Source: Verrucomicrobiales bacterium
GTDB lineage: Bacteria; Verrucomicrobiota; Verrucomicrobiia; Limisphaerales; UBA11358
NCBI GenBank assembly: GCA_028712475.1
Contig: JAQTQB010000001.1
Span: forward strand, 124,001-188,000
Reading direction: 5' to 3'
Length of the DNA: 64,000 nucleotides
The notes beneath the pieces are model-generated. The model was not told where the DNA came from. It made no database searches and saw only the letters and a list, made by a program, of their open reading frames with translations. A program made the position numbers and the translations under genes. Of this stretch, positions 1-9,824 are shown piece after piece; within the stretch, counting starts at the first letter, position 1; each line of letters begins with the position of its first letter.

Positions 1-3000
1 GAAACGCTCCCGGTGACGACGAGGGAACTGTTCTGCGGAAAGCCTGGCGCACCTGCGATTGAGAATGCCAATTCGGATGTGGAGTCCATCACGAGATTGC
101 TTTGAATCGTGATGACCGAAGGCCAGAGTGCGCCGCGATTGGTGACCGCGCCGATGATGGCTCCGCTGCCGGTCAATCTTGAGTAGCGACGGACTTCCAA
201 GCCGCTCCGGCAGATGTTCGTGCTACCAAGCAAATTCAAAGTGGCCAGGTTCGTTCCATCCCCAATCCGCAGGGGAATGCCTGCGGAAAGATCGCAAGCC
301 GCCCATTCGGCCTTGCCCGCACGGATATTGATGACGGAGAAACTGGCACTACTGGCCGTCAACTTATCGGCGTGGAGCAGTCCGCGATCTAGATTAAGCG
401 GCCCGTTCACGGTCATGTTGGCCGTGCCTGTAACATTGGTCACAAACAGTTGTCCGGACTGGATTGACAGTGCGGCAACCCGACTGGAGGATGAACTGTT
501 CAGCGACAACGATGAGCCAATGACAGAACCTTTGTTGATGACAGTAACAAAATTGGTCCGAAACGAAAACAGCGGGGCGCTGATGGTTAAGCCGCCGCTC
601 AGTTTCCAGAAGCTGCCTTCGCCTGACACGTCTGCCGTCGAACCAAATACTGCATTCAGGACTCCGTTGCTGGTGAACAGATTCGCCCCACCGGCGACTT
701 GCAGGCGCGACTGCGAGCCTGATAGCACGATTTGAGTTGAGCAATTCGCAACCGCGCCAGTTCCGGCCAAGGAGACGAGTGCGCTCGATCCGCTGGCCAT
801 GATTTGCGAACCAGAAAAGGCACCACCGGTTTGGATCAGAAACTGATTTTGACTGCCTGCTACGGTCAGGCCATTGGTGGCAAAGCAACTTGCGCCCGCG
901 CCATTCAATGTCAGGCGATTGCTGTTGCCGCTACTGCTGCCGATGGCCGTCGAGCTGGCGAGAAGCTTGCCGCCAAATTCCACGAGCAATTGATTTTGTG
1001 AACCACCTGCTCCGACCGAGATGGCGTTGGGAGTCAACCATGTCGAGCCATTGCCTGAAAACGTGGCACTGGCATTGGAGCTTGTGGAACTGAACCCAAC
1101 GTGACTCGTGCCACCGGTATCGTCCTGGAACAATCCTCCCTGCTCCACGCGGAAAACGCCTGAAGTGAGTGCCACTGAAGCTGAAGGATCTGCGATGAAC
1201 ATGCCACCGCCTTGACCGACCACGAGTTGTTGACTCCGCCAGCCACTTCCACTCCCCATCCGCAAACGCTCATACCCGCCTGCGCCGGTTGCAAAGGTTT
1301 GTGAAATCACCGGCGCATTTGTAGATCGTATCAACTCCAGCCCAAGCGCTCCGGACAGTCCAACGGGCGGTGTCACCGATGCAGTGGGAGTGTCGAGATA
1401 AGTTACCCAGCCATTCTGAAAGAGGATCATTCCGCTTGGCACTGTGCCGTCGTCGTTGGGGATGATCCCGCCGCCATTGATGACAAGTTTCCCGCCGTCT
1501 GACGTGATGGAACTTGCCTGAACCGCAATCCCGGCAGGCACGACAATATCCGTTGCCGGCAAATGAAGCCCGCCGACGAAAAGGAGGAATCCTTGAGAGC
1601 CTTGGAAACTGGAAGTCTCTGACAAAGTAACTGGGCTGACAAATCGCAGAGTGCTGTTGTTCAGGATGATTTGGCCGCGATTTGTAAATGTGCCCGCTAT
1701 GGTTGCGACGCTATTCGTCGCTGCCAAAGCCGAATTGGTTTCAATCAAGATACCCCCGGCCTCTATCGCAGAAGTGCCTCCGTTAAGAATCAACCCTGAC
1801 CACGTTGAAGCGTCGTTCCCCCTGAATATGAGGGAGGCCACTGACGCATTGGTGGCCTGAATCAGTTGCAGGATGGTCGAGCCGGAACGCTGAATGCGGC
1901 CCAAATAGGTGGGGTTGCTCAAATCCAATTCGGCAGCGGTGGCGTTCCGAAATGAAATCGTCGCGTTTGTGATCGCGATGGCGTTGCTGGGTATGATTGG
2001 TGTTCCTGAAATGAACTCCAAGGTTGCTCCTTTTACCGAAATCGTTGACACTGGGGCGGTGCAATTGCTGATTTGAAGTGTCGCTGCGTTGCTCACCACG
2101 ACTATTCCGCCTGTGCCAACGACAAGGTTCGGAGTAAGGAGGCTGGAACCAGGCCCGTTTAGAATCAGCAATCCCGAACTGCCCGCCAAAGCGCTTACGT
2201 TTGCAAGGTCAGCCTGAACCAATCCGCTGTTGACGCGAAGCATTCCGCCGCCCACACCACCAACAACGAGTGATCCTGTTTGTGAAGCATTTGTCACATA
2301 CGCCCGTCCACCGGTCATCGTCACATTGCCGCTGTCACCAGAGAACGCGCCCATTTGCCAACCTCCGACTTCCAATTGGCCGTTCAACGACGCTATGGTC
2401 ATGCTCGCGCCGCCAACCCGAAGTTCCCCTGCGCCCAAGTTTCCATGATGTCCCACATATAGATTGCCCAGCGTTTGAATCACTGCATTCGTTCCGCCCG
2501 TCATGCTCAGTTGATCAATCGTCCCGCTTCCTGCCTCAATGCGTAATGTGCCGACAGCAAAAGTCAGCGACCCAATCCACAAGCTGCCATCTGCAACATT
2601 TATCAAATTTCCCGGACGACTGACCGATCCGAGATTGATGTTCGTGCTTCCGTATGTCAGTTGCCGCGCCCAGAAGCGACCCCCGTTCGTGACGAGCAGC
2701 AAGTTGTTCAGCGGGCTGACCGGAGACGACCAACTGATTCCAAAATCCGCAACACCGTCGCTGTGAAACCAGGAATTTGAACCTGTGATAATGATCTTGC
2801 TGCTAGGATTGTCGAAGGAAGTGAAATGCTGGTCAGAATACGTTGTGCCTCCCGTTCTAAAATAACCTCCATTGGTGATTATCATCGTCTGTGCCCCGGA
2901 ATGCATCCCGAAATACATCAGGTAATCGTTAATCCACGAACTGCCCGGATCAGAAATCACCACAACATTGCTGACTCCACCCGATTGAAGCCCCAACTGG

Positions 3001-3797
3001 ACCGAGTAAGTCTGAAATTTTGCTCCGCCGCTAATAAAAATCTCGTTGCGCCCGTATGTGTCCAACCCAGGAACAGATAATACAGTGTTCGAACCGCTGA
3101 GATTGATCCTCGCTCGGCTGCCGCCGCTATTTGCTCCAAGTGTCAATCCGCCGTAATCGAACTGGCCGGTAATGATTCGATTCATCCCTCCGATGGCATT
3201 CCAAACAAACAAGTTACTGGCCGTAGTGCCGAGCGTGACCTTGCTGGCGTTGCTGACGGTCACGCCCTGCAGCGTCGTCAAATCGCCATGCCCGAATGTC
3301 AGGATGGATCGGATCCCGTTCGTCGCCAGTAATGTGTCAGCCACTACGCTGCCACCGCGCAAAGCCAACTCTCCAGTCCCGATACGACCAATGGACAAAA
3401 TACCCGTGCCAGCTTCATTCGTCACGATCAAAGAACCGCTGACCGCTGTAACCCGCGAAGTGCTTCCCACCGTTTCGCCAACTCGCCAAGCATTCGTCAA
3501 ATACCACACCCCGGTTATGGACTGGGTAACGATTCCTTGATGGAAGTATGCAGTCGAATTTGTTGCGCCCGTGTCAATCGTGAACGTATAGGCATTGGCG
3601 TTCGTGAATACGACTTCATCCGGGGCACCCGGAGTAATGTTCGGCGACCAGTTTGAAGCGTCGGAATAAAATCCGCCCGCAGAATTCGTCCAGTATAAAG
3701 TGCCCGCTCCCACTTTGATCACCGGCATTGCCAAGAGAAGTGAAAACAAAATAAAACCCAAAGGACGCCCTGCCCCTTGAACAGTCTGCTGGTTCAT
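1..3797 (-). CDS. Large secreted beta-strand-repeat / autotransporter-like (PEP-CTERM-associated-repeat style) protein, truncated by window edge
   Basis: Hand translation from ATG at 3797: MNQQTVQGAGRPLGFILFSLLLAMPVIKVGAGTLYWTNSAGGFYSDASNWSPNITPGAPDEVVFT... Frame continuity spot-checked at 2267 (VVGGVGGGMLRVNSG) and 56 (AGAPGFPQNSSLVVTGSV). No stop noticed; repetitive 'NGGxxxxGxxxxG' style. Absent from ORF track because no stop lies in the window. Confidence 0.85.
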   Translation of the reverse strand, partial: MNQQTVQGAGRPLGFILFSLLLAMPVIKVGAGTLYWTNSAGGFYSDASNWSPNITPGAPDEVVFTNANAYTFTIDTGATNSTAYFHQGIVTQSITGVWYLTNAWRVGETVGSTSRVTAVSGSLIVTNEAGTGILSIGRIGTGELALRGGSVVADTLLATNGIRSILTFGHGDLTTLQGVTVSNASKVTLGTTASNLFVWNAIGGMNRIITGQFDYGGLTLGANSGGSRARINLSGSNTVLSVPGLDTYGRNEIFISGGAKFQTYSVQLGLQSGGVSNVVVISDPGSSWINDYLMYFGMHSGAQTMIITNGGYFRTGGTTYSDQHFTSFDNPSSKIIITGSNSWFHSDGVADFGISWSSPVSPLNNLLLVTNGGRFWARQLTYGSTNINLGSVSRPGNLINVADGSLWIGSLTFAVGTLRIEAGSGTIDQLSMTGGTNAVIQTLGNLYVGHHGNLGAGELRVGGASMTIASLNGQLEVGGWQMGAFSGDSGNVTMTGGRAYVTNASQTGSLVVGGVGGGMLRVNSGLVQADLANVSALAGSSGLLILNGPGSSLLTPNLVVGTGGIVVVSNAATLQISNCTAPVSTISVKGATLEFISGTPIIPSNAIAITNATISFRNATAAELDLSNPTYLGRIQRSGSTILQLIQATNASVASLIFRGNDASTWSGLILNGGTSAIEAGGILIETNSALAATNSVATIAGTFTNRGQIILNNSTLRFVSPVTLSETSSFQGSQGFLLFVGGLHLPATDIVVPAGIAVQASSITSDGGKLVINGGGIIPNDDGTVPSGMILFQNGWVTYLDTPTASVTPPVGLSGALGLELIRSTNAPVISQTFATGAGGYERLRMGSGSGWRSQQLVVGQGGGMFIADPSASVALTSGVFRVEQGGLFQDDTGGTSHVGFSSTSSNASATFSGNGSTWLTPNAISVGAGGSQNQLLVEFGGKLLASSTAIGSSSGNSNRLTLNGAGASCFATNGLTVAGSQNQFLIQTGGAFSGSQIMASGSSALVSLAGTGAVANCSTQIVLSGSQSRLQVAGGANLFTSNGVLNAVFGSTADVSGEGSFWKLSGGLTISAPLFSFRTNFVTVINKGSVIGSSLSLNSSSSSRVAALSIQSGQLFVTNVTGTANMTVNGPLNLDRGLLHADKLTASSASFSVINIRAGKAEWAACDLSAGIPLRIGDGTNLATLNLLGSTNICRSGLEVRRYSRLTGSGAIIGAVTNRGALWPSVITIQSNLVMDSTSELAFSIAGAPGFPQNSSLVVTGSV

Positions 3798-3847
3798 ACT
3801 TTAGCAAATCTAATCCTTTATGCCTTGCATATTCAAGCGCAAAATGA

Positions 3848-4278
3848 CTACGCCCTTCGCTCTTTGATGTCTGCCAGAATCTTTGCGATGACTTCCCCCT
3901 TCGGCTTCGCGCCTTGCGGGCCGCCGTGGTGGAGACGCACGCTGACTTGTCCCGCTTCCATGTCGCGACCGCCGATGACCAGCATCGTGTGGACGCGGGT
4001 TTTTTCCGCATCCGCAATCTTTGCCTTGAATGGCGTCGCGCTGAAGTCGGATTCCACGCGCACCATGTTCGCGCGCAGTTCGGCCACGATGGGCTTGGCG
4101 TAGTTGATCAACGCTTCGTCGTCGTTGAGCGTGATGACCCGCACCTGATCCGGCGCGAGCCAGAGCGGGAAGTTGCCCGCGTAATGCTCGATGAGGAAGC
4201 CGATGAACCGCTCATGCGTGCCCAGCGGCGCGCGGTGGATGCACAACGGCGTCTTGTCCGAGTTGTCCTTGTCGCGTA
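3848..4278 (-). pseudogene. Fragment: duplicated 3' end (anticodon-binding domain) of threonyl-tRNA synthetase
   Basis: Translation CIHRAPLGTHERFIGFLIEHYAGNFPLWLAPDQVRVITLNDDEALINYAKPIVAELRANMVRV...KERRA nearly identical to C-terminus of intact thrS at 7569-9668; homology stops abruptly near 4278. Confidence 0.9.
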
Positions 4279-4335
4279 GCCGCGATCTCGCCGCGCTTGC
4301 GGTGTGTGGCTGTTATGACATGATGGGACGCAACT

Positions 4336-5223
4336 ATGGAACTGCGCCATCTGCGATACTTCGTTGCCGTGGGGGAGGCGTTGAATTTCACGAAGGCGGC
4401 GACGCGCCTGCGCGTTGCCCAACCGGCTTTGAGCCGGCAAGTGTCGGACTTGGAGGATGAATTGGGGGTGGACTTGCTGAACCGCACTTCACATGGTGTT
4501 ACGCTGACCGCAGAGGGGAAATTGTTTTTGGAAGAGGCGCGAGGAATTCTGCAACGCGTGGACGAATCTATTACGAAGGTCCGCGCATTGGCTCGTGGTG
4601 AATTCGGCGAGTTACAAGTCGGCTACCTACCACCGCTGGATTTGGGAATCCTGCCGCGTGCGCTGGCTGAATTTCAAAAAACAACGCCTGGTGTGAAGGT
4701 GATTCTCCATGATTTAGGCAGTGATGAACTATGTGACGAACTGCGCAAAGGTTTTTTGCAACTCGCTCTCATGATTCAGCCAAGTGAAGAAACTTCAGCC
4801 GGGTTAGAGTTTGAAGAACTTCATCGCTACCCATTTTTCGTCGCAATGGCGTCAGGTCATCCGCTGTCGCGAATGAAAAAAATCTCGGTGGAGACACTGG
4901 CCCCCCAACCGCTGGTTGTGCTTCGCCGCCGGAACAATTCTGAATATCACCGGGTGTTGCACAAAGTCTTTTCGCCACTGCGACCCAACATTGCCACAGA
5001 GAGTGATAGCATCAATTCCCTTATCACCGAGGTTGGAATTGGAAGGGCAGTGGCGGTGGTCAGCCAAATTTTCAAAGAAGCCATCGGCAAAAGACTTCAT
5101 TATCGTCCGCTGGCTGATACCGCTGCCACAATGTGCGTTGGCATTGCCCGCGCTAAAAGCGGTGATGTAACTCCCGCCGGGGAAAAATTATGCGCGGCCA
5201 TCAGAAGTATCGCCAACGGTTGA
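4336..5223 (+). CDS. LysR family transcriptional regulator
   Basis: MELRHLRYFVAVGEALNFTKAATRLRVAQPALSRQVSDLEDELGVDLLNR: canonical LysR HTH. Confidence 0.95.
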   Translation: MELRHLRYFVAVGEALNFTKAATRLRVAQPALSRQVSDLEDELGVDLLNRTSHGVTLTAEGKLFLEEARGILQRVDESITKVRALARGEFGELQVGYLPPLDLGILPRALAEFQKTTPGVKVILHDLGSDELCDELRKGFLQLALMIQPSEETSAGLEFEELHRYPFFVAMASGHPLSRMKKISVETLAPQPLVVLRRRNNSEYHRVLHKVFSPLRPNIATESDSINSLITEVGIGRAVAVVSQIFKEAIGKRLHYRPLADTAATMCVGIARAKSGDVTPAGEKLCAAIRSIANG

Positions 5224-5401
5224 CACCCTAGCCAACATCGCGGGGGAAAAGTCGTCCGCTCCACATCCAATCAGCAGGTATTCCCGAAAAGCATCGCCGC
5301 GCAAGAAAAGTGGTATTGGTCGCTTCGCAATGGTTGCTGGTAACGTCAGTGCAGATGAGCAAACGCCATCAAACAAAACAAAAAAATAGAAAGTAATCAT
5401 C

Positions 5402-6112
5402 ATGAGCGCACAAAAATCAAATCAGCAGCAAAGCAAAGCAGTTGTTCTCGTTCACGGCGGGTTCGTGGACGGTTCGGGGTGGGCAGGCGTGTATAACATT
5501 CTGAAGAAAAAAGGCTACGATGTCTTGATCGTCCAAAACCCGACCAAATCCCTGGCCGACGATGTTGCCGTCACCAAGGCAGCCATTGCCAGCCAGAATC
5601 GCGAAGTCATCCTTGTGGGGCATTCCTATGGCGGGGTGGTCATCTCTGAAGCTGGCAACGACTCCAAGGTGGCTGGTCTTGTCTATATTACCGCGTTTGC
5701 TCCCGACCGGGGCGAATCCGTGGCATCGCTAATCGCGAATCCTCCGCCCGGTGCGCCTGTGCCGCCGATTTTGCCCCCCAAAGACGGCTACCTTTTCCTC
5801 GACCGAAGCAAATTCGCGGCATCGTTCGCTGCGGATGTCGAACCAGAGACGGCATCATTCATGGCTGATTCACAAGTGCCTTGGGGTCTCGATGCGCTGC
5901 AGGGCGCGGTCTCTGAACCAGCTTGGAAAACCAAGCCGAGCCATTATTTGGTTGCCTCGGACGACAAAATGATTCCGCCTCCGGCCCAGCGGGCAATGGC
6001 TGGGCGTGCCAAAGCGCAGATCGTGGAAGTGCCGGGCAGCCATGCTGTCTATGTCTCCAAGCCGGCGGCGGTCGCGGAAATCATCGAGAAAGCCGCTAAC
6101 TCTAGCAATTAA
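5402..6112 (+). CDS. Alpha/beta hydrolase
   Basis: VVLVHGGFVDGSGW...VILVGHSYGGVVISEA (GHSYGG nucleophile elbow), C-terminal PGSHAVYVSKP. Confidence 0.93.
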   Translation: MSAQKSNQQQSKAVVLVHGGFVDGSGWAGVYNILKKKGYDVLIVQNPTKSLADDVAVTKAAIASQNREVILVGHSYGGVVISEAGNDSKVAGLVYITAFAPDRGESVASLIANPPPGAPVPPILPPKDGYLFLDRSKFAASFAADVEPETASFMADSQVPWGLDALQGAVSEPAWKTKPSHYLVASDDKMIPPPAQRAMAGRAKAQIVEVPGSHAVYVSKPAAVAEIIEKAANSSN

Positions 6113-6476
6113 GGCAAAAGACAACGCAGGCGAGAGTTGTTGCAAACAAGACAGTGTCGCCAATCACCGGTGAAGCGTTCCCGCCTTCACCGGTGATTTC
6201 TGCAATCGTAATGATCCAGCCGCTGCGGAAAGCAGCCTCGCTCCGCTTCCTACGCCCTTCTTTCCCGAATACTCGCCAGAATACCTGACCAAACCTGCTT
6301 GGTATTGCGCTCCCAACTCGCGGCGGAAAGGAATGAGTCTGCTTCGCCAGTGGCAATTTCCACTGCATTCGGCTCGAAATACAGCGACATGAAAGTTTGA
6401 TCGTCGCGCAGCTTCATCGTCAAGAATTATGCCAGCAGTTTAACTACGGGTCAATTGAGATTCTACCTTTTGGAAA

Positions 6477-7538
6477 TCATATCAGACCACGCCCAAGCAT
6501 CTGCTGGCTCAACGATTCAACGGCTTCTTCCAACGCAGGCAAGGAGGACGCGGGCCAGAGTTGGATTTGCAGTTCGTCGCAGAGTGGTTGCAGGACGGGT
6601 TGCAGGCGCGAGCCGCCGATGAAGATTTTTTCCGGCAGGGTTTTGCCCATCATGAGCGCCTTGATCAAAGTGCGTCCGGCGGCTTCGCCGGGCGTGAGCG
6701 CGCCGCTGGCCACGTCCATACCAACGACCATGCCGTTTTGTTTTTCCACGAGCAGGCTGAACCGGCCAAAGCAGGGGCGACCGTTTTCGTAAAACGATCC
6801 GCCGGGCATCAGGGTGCAGTCGAATTCGCAGGCGAGGCCGGGTTCGCGTTTGAGCGCACGGAGTTTTTCGAGTTGCGTGCCAGAAGGCTGAAATGGCTCA
6901 AGGCCGGTAAGCGGTGGCGGCAGGAGCGGTCGCCAGTCCAAGTCTTTGGGCGTAAGCGGGCGGGCGGGCAGTGCGGCGGGCGGGAACGGAATCTCGGTGG
7001 GCGCGCGGTCGTCGAAAAGGTCGGGGTGCTGCTCAAACAATTTGTAGAACGCAGTCAGGCGCGGAAGGTCAACAACGAGTTGATCGGCTTCGGCTTGATT
7101 GATGTGCCACGGATGCCAGCCGGGTTCGGAGGAGCGGAATTGCGGCCAGATCGGACCTTTGCCAGCGGGCTTGAACGCTGCGGCTTTGAGGACAACGAGG
7201 TCTTCCTTCCAGAGTTCACGCTTGGGAACAAATTCGATTTTGAGGCAATCCATGCCGTCAAAATGGTTGAGATCTTCGGGATCGGGCGAATCGCCGAGCA
7301 TGGTGAGAATCCAGCGGAAACCGGCGCGGCGATAGACCACGGCGGCGAACACTTCACCCGCGTTGCCGAGGACATGTCCGATGCGTGTCTCGCCGGTGGC
7401 GGGATCAATCAAGCCAACCGAATCGCTGTCACAGGCGAATTCCCACGGTTGGAGCGCGGCGAAGTCGGCGGCAGCGGCGAGCAGCGCCCGCCAAGTTTCA
7501 GTTGAGACCGGTGGCGGTGGGGCAAGTTTGGTTGGCAT
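6477..7538 (-). CDS. Conserved hypothetical protein (DUF6930/DUF7309-like)
   Basis: Long ORF (MPTKLAPPPPVSTETWRALLAAAADFAALQPWEF...); family resemblance only. Confidence 0.7.
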   Translation of the reverse strand: MPTKLAPPPPVSTETWRALLAAAADFAALQPWEFACDSDSVGLIDPATGETRIGHVLGNAGEVFAAVVYRRAGFRWILTMLGDSPDPEDLNHFDGMDCLKIEFVPKRELWKEDLVVLKAAAFKPAGKGPIWPQFRSSEPGWHPWHINQAEADQLVVDLPRLTAFYKLFEQHPDLFDDRAPTEIPFPPAALPARPLTPKDLDWRPLLPPPLTGLEPFQPSGTQLEKLRALKREPGLACEFDCTLMPGGSFYENGRPCFGRFSLLVEKQNGMVVGMDVASGALTPGEAAGRTLIKALMMGKTLPEKIFIGGSRLQPVLQPLCDELQIQLWPASSLPALEEAVESLSQQMLGRGLI

Positions 7539-7568
7539 GGAAGAAGTTGTTCGTGATTGCAAGTAATC

Positions 7569-9668
7569 TCACGCCCTCCGCTCTTTGATGCTCGCCAGAA
7601 TATCCGCCACGACCTCCCCCTTCGGCTTCGTGCCTTGCGGGCCGCCGTGGTGGAGGCGGACGCTCACCGCGCCGGCTTCCATGTCGCGACCGCCGATGAC
7701 CAGCATCGTGTGGACGCGCAATTGTTCCGCGTTGGAGATCTTCGCCTTGAACGGTGTCGCGCTGAAATCCGCATCCACGCGCACCATGTTCGCGCGCAGT
7801 TCGGCCACGATGGGCTTGGCGTAGTTGATCAACGCCTCGTCGTCGTTGAGCGTGATGACGCGCACCTGATCCGGCGCGAGCCAGAGCGGGAAATTGCCGG
7901 CGTAATGCTCGATGAGAAAGCCGATGAACCGCTCATGCGTGCCGAGCGGCGCCCGATGGATGCACAACGGCGTCTTGTTCGAGTTATCCTTGTCGCGGTA
8001 GGTCAGGCCGAACTTGGCGGGCACGGCGAAGTCCACCTGGTTCGTGGCGATGGTGAATTCGCGGCCGATGGCGCTCCACACCTGCACGTCAATCTTCGGC
8101 CCGTAGAACGCCGCCTCGTTGGCGACCTCCACGTAGTTGATGCCGGATTCGATCAACACCTTGCGCACCATGTCCTCGGTTTTCTTCCACAACTCCGGTT
8201 CGTTGACGTATTTCTTGCCCAGCCCTTCCGCCGCGTGCGTGCTGAAGCGCATCTGATATTTTTCGAGGCCGAAGATTTTGAAATACTTCAGATACATGTC
8301 ATTCACCGCGCGGAACTCGTCGGCGAACTGCTCCTCGGTGCAATAGATGTGGGCGTCGTTCATGTTGAGCGAACGCACGCGCATGAGGCCGAACAACTCG
8401 CCCGACTGCTCGTAGCGATAGCAAGTGCCGTATTCGGCGAGTCGTAACGGCAAATCACGATAACTCTTGGGTTCAGCAGCGAAGACGCGATGGTGGTGCG
8501 GGCAATTCATCGCCTTAAGGTAAAAACGTTCAATTCCGATTCTTTCTCGGATTAAGCGAAACATGAACGCCTTCTTTGACGTGTAATCAAATTTCTCTTT
8601 GTGTTCCGGCTTTATGCCATCCCATAACTGCTTAATACCGCTTTGAATCGTGCCGTCATCCGTTTCGCCTTCGACAACCGCATCAATCAATTCGCCATAA
8701 CCGTCGGCGATTATTTTTTCCTCTTCGGACAACATTGCAGGAACGTTGAGAATCCAGAATGGGTCTTTGTTTGAATCCAGTGGCAGTTCCATTGGTGGGA
8801 ACATGGACTCCGCGTAATACGGGAGATGCCCGGAGGTTTTATACATCTTCTCCTTGGCCACATGCGGCGTCTTGACGCGGACGTAGCCGGCTGCGAATTC
8901 AGTTTCCTTGGCCAGCTTTTCCAGTTCCTCGACAAGCACTGTGCCCTTGGGCAGCCACAGCGGAAAGCCCGGCCCGACGTATTCGGTGTCAATCGCGAAC
9001 AGCCCCATCTCCACGCCGATCTTGCGATGGTCGCGGCGCTTGGCCTCCTCGAGCATCTTGAAATACTCGTCGAGCGCGGTCTTGTTCTTGAACGCCGTGC
9101 CGTAGATGCGCTGGAGCTGCGGGCCTTTTTCGTCGCCCTTGTAATACGCGGCGGCCACGCTGGTGAGCTTGAACGCACCGATGTTGCCGGTGCGCATCAC
9201 ATGCGGCCCGGCGCACAGGTCAACGAAATCGCCGTTCTTGTAGTAAGTGATTTGCTCGCCCTCGGGAATCGCTTCGAGATTGCCGATCTTGAACTTGCTC
9301 ACGTTGCCCGGACGCTCGGTCAAACCGCCCAGCCGCCCGCTCTGCGCATCGGCGATGGCCTGTTCCCGCGTGACGACGATCCGTTCGAAGACGTTGTTCG
9401 CCTTGATCTCCTTCTTCATCTCGGCCTCGATCTTTTCGAAATCCTCCGGCGAAATGCGGTGCGGCAGATCCACGTCGTAATAAAATCCGTTCTCGACCGG
9501 CGGCCCGGCAGCAAACTGGGCTTCGGGCCAGAGCCGGAGAATGGCGGTGGCCATGACGTGCGCGGCGGAATGGCGGATGCGTTCCAGCTCGGTCATTTTC
9601 GCGCGGTCGTCCAAAGTTTTGCGTTCCGGGTTCGGCGGCGCTTGTTGATTTTCTTGTTCAGCAGACAT
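7569..9668 (-). CDS. thrS: Threonyl-tRNA synthetase
   Basis: RHSAAHVMATAILRLWPEAQFAAGPPVENGFYYDVDLPH; KAMNCPHHHRVF; SYRDLPLRLAEYGTCYRYEQSGELFGLMRVR; C-terminal anticodon-binding domain. Confidence 0.97.
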   Translation of the reverse strand: MSAEQENQQAPPNPERKTLDDRAKMTELERIRHSAAHVMATAILRLWPEAQFAAGPPVENGFYYDVDLPHRISPEDFEKIEAEMKKEIKANNVFERIVVTREQAIADAQSGRLGGLTERPGNVSKFKIGNLEAIPEGEQITYYKNGDFVDLCAGPHVMRTGNIGAFKLTSVAAAYYKGDEKGPQLQRIYGTAFKNKTALDEYFKMLEEAKRRDHRKIGVEMGLFAIDTEYVGPGFPLWLPKGTVLVEELEKLAKETEFAAGYVRVKTPHVAKEKMYKTSGHLPYYAESMFPPMELPLDSNKDPFWILNVPAMLSEEEKIIADGYGELIDAVVEGETDDGTIQSGIKQLWDGIKPEHKEKFDYTSKKAFMFRLIRERIGIERFYLKAMNCPHHHRVFAAEPKSYRDLPLRLAEYGTCYRYEQSGELFGLMRVRSLNMNDAHIYCTEEQFADEFRAVNDMYLKYFKIFGLEKYQMRFSTHAAEGLGKKYVNEPELWKKTEDMVRKVLIESGINYVEVANEAAFYGPKIDVQVWSAIGREFTIATNQVDFAVPAKFGLTYRDKDNSNKTPLCIHRAPLGTHERFIGFLIEHYAGNFPLWLAPDQVRVITLNDDEALINYAKPIVAELRANMVRVDADFSATPFKAKISNAEQLRVHTMLVIGGRDMEAGAVSVRLHHGGPQGTKPKGEVVADILASIKERRA

Positions 9669-9721
9669 GGGAGAAGTCTAACCACAAAGACACCAAGACA
9701 CAAAGCGGAAGAAGTTGGGGG

Positions 9722-9822
9722 AACATCCAACATCGAACAACCAACATTCAACATCCAATGAAGCCTCCGCGCCAGATCCCCCCATTGGATGTTCGGCGTT
9801 CGATGTTGGTTGTTGGATGTTT
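9722..9822. repeat. Short-period inverted-repeat hairpin between MFS stop and thrS start
   Basis: Left arm AACATCCAACATCGAACAACCAACATTCAACATCCAATG (9722-9760); right arm CATTGGATGTTCGGCGTTCGATGTTGGTTGTTGGATGTTT (9783-9822). Confidence 0.9.
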
Positions 9823-9824
9823 AT

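Noticed and set aside
8533-8789. Possible intein in thrS
   Set aside because: Insert is only ~85 aa, lacks the N-terminal Cys/Ser and C-terminal His-Asn splice junction motifs; treated as a domain insertion.
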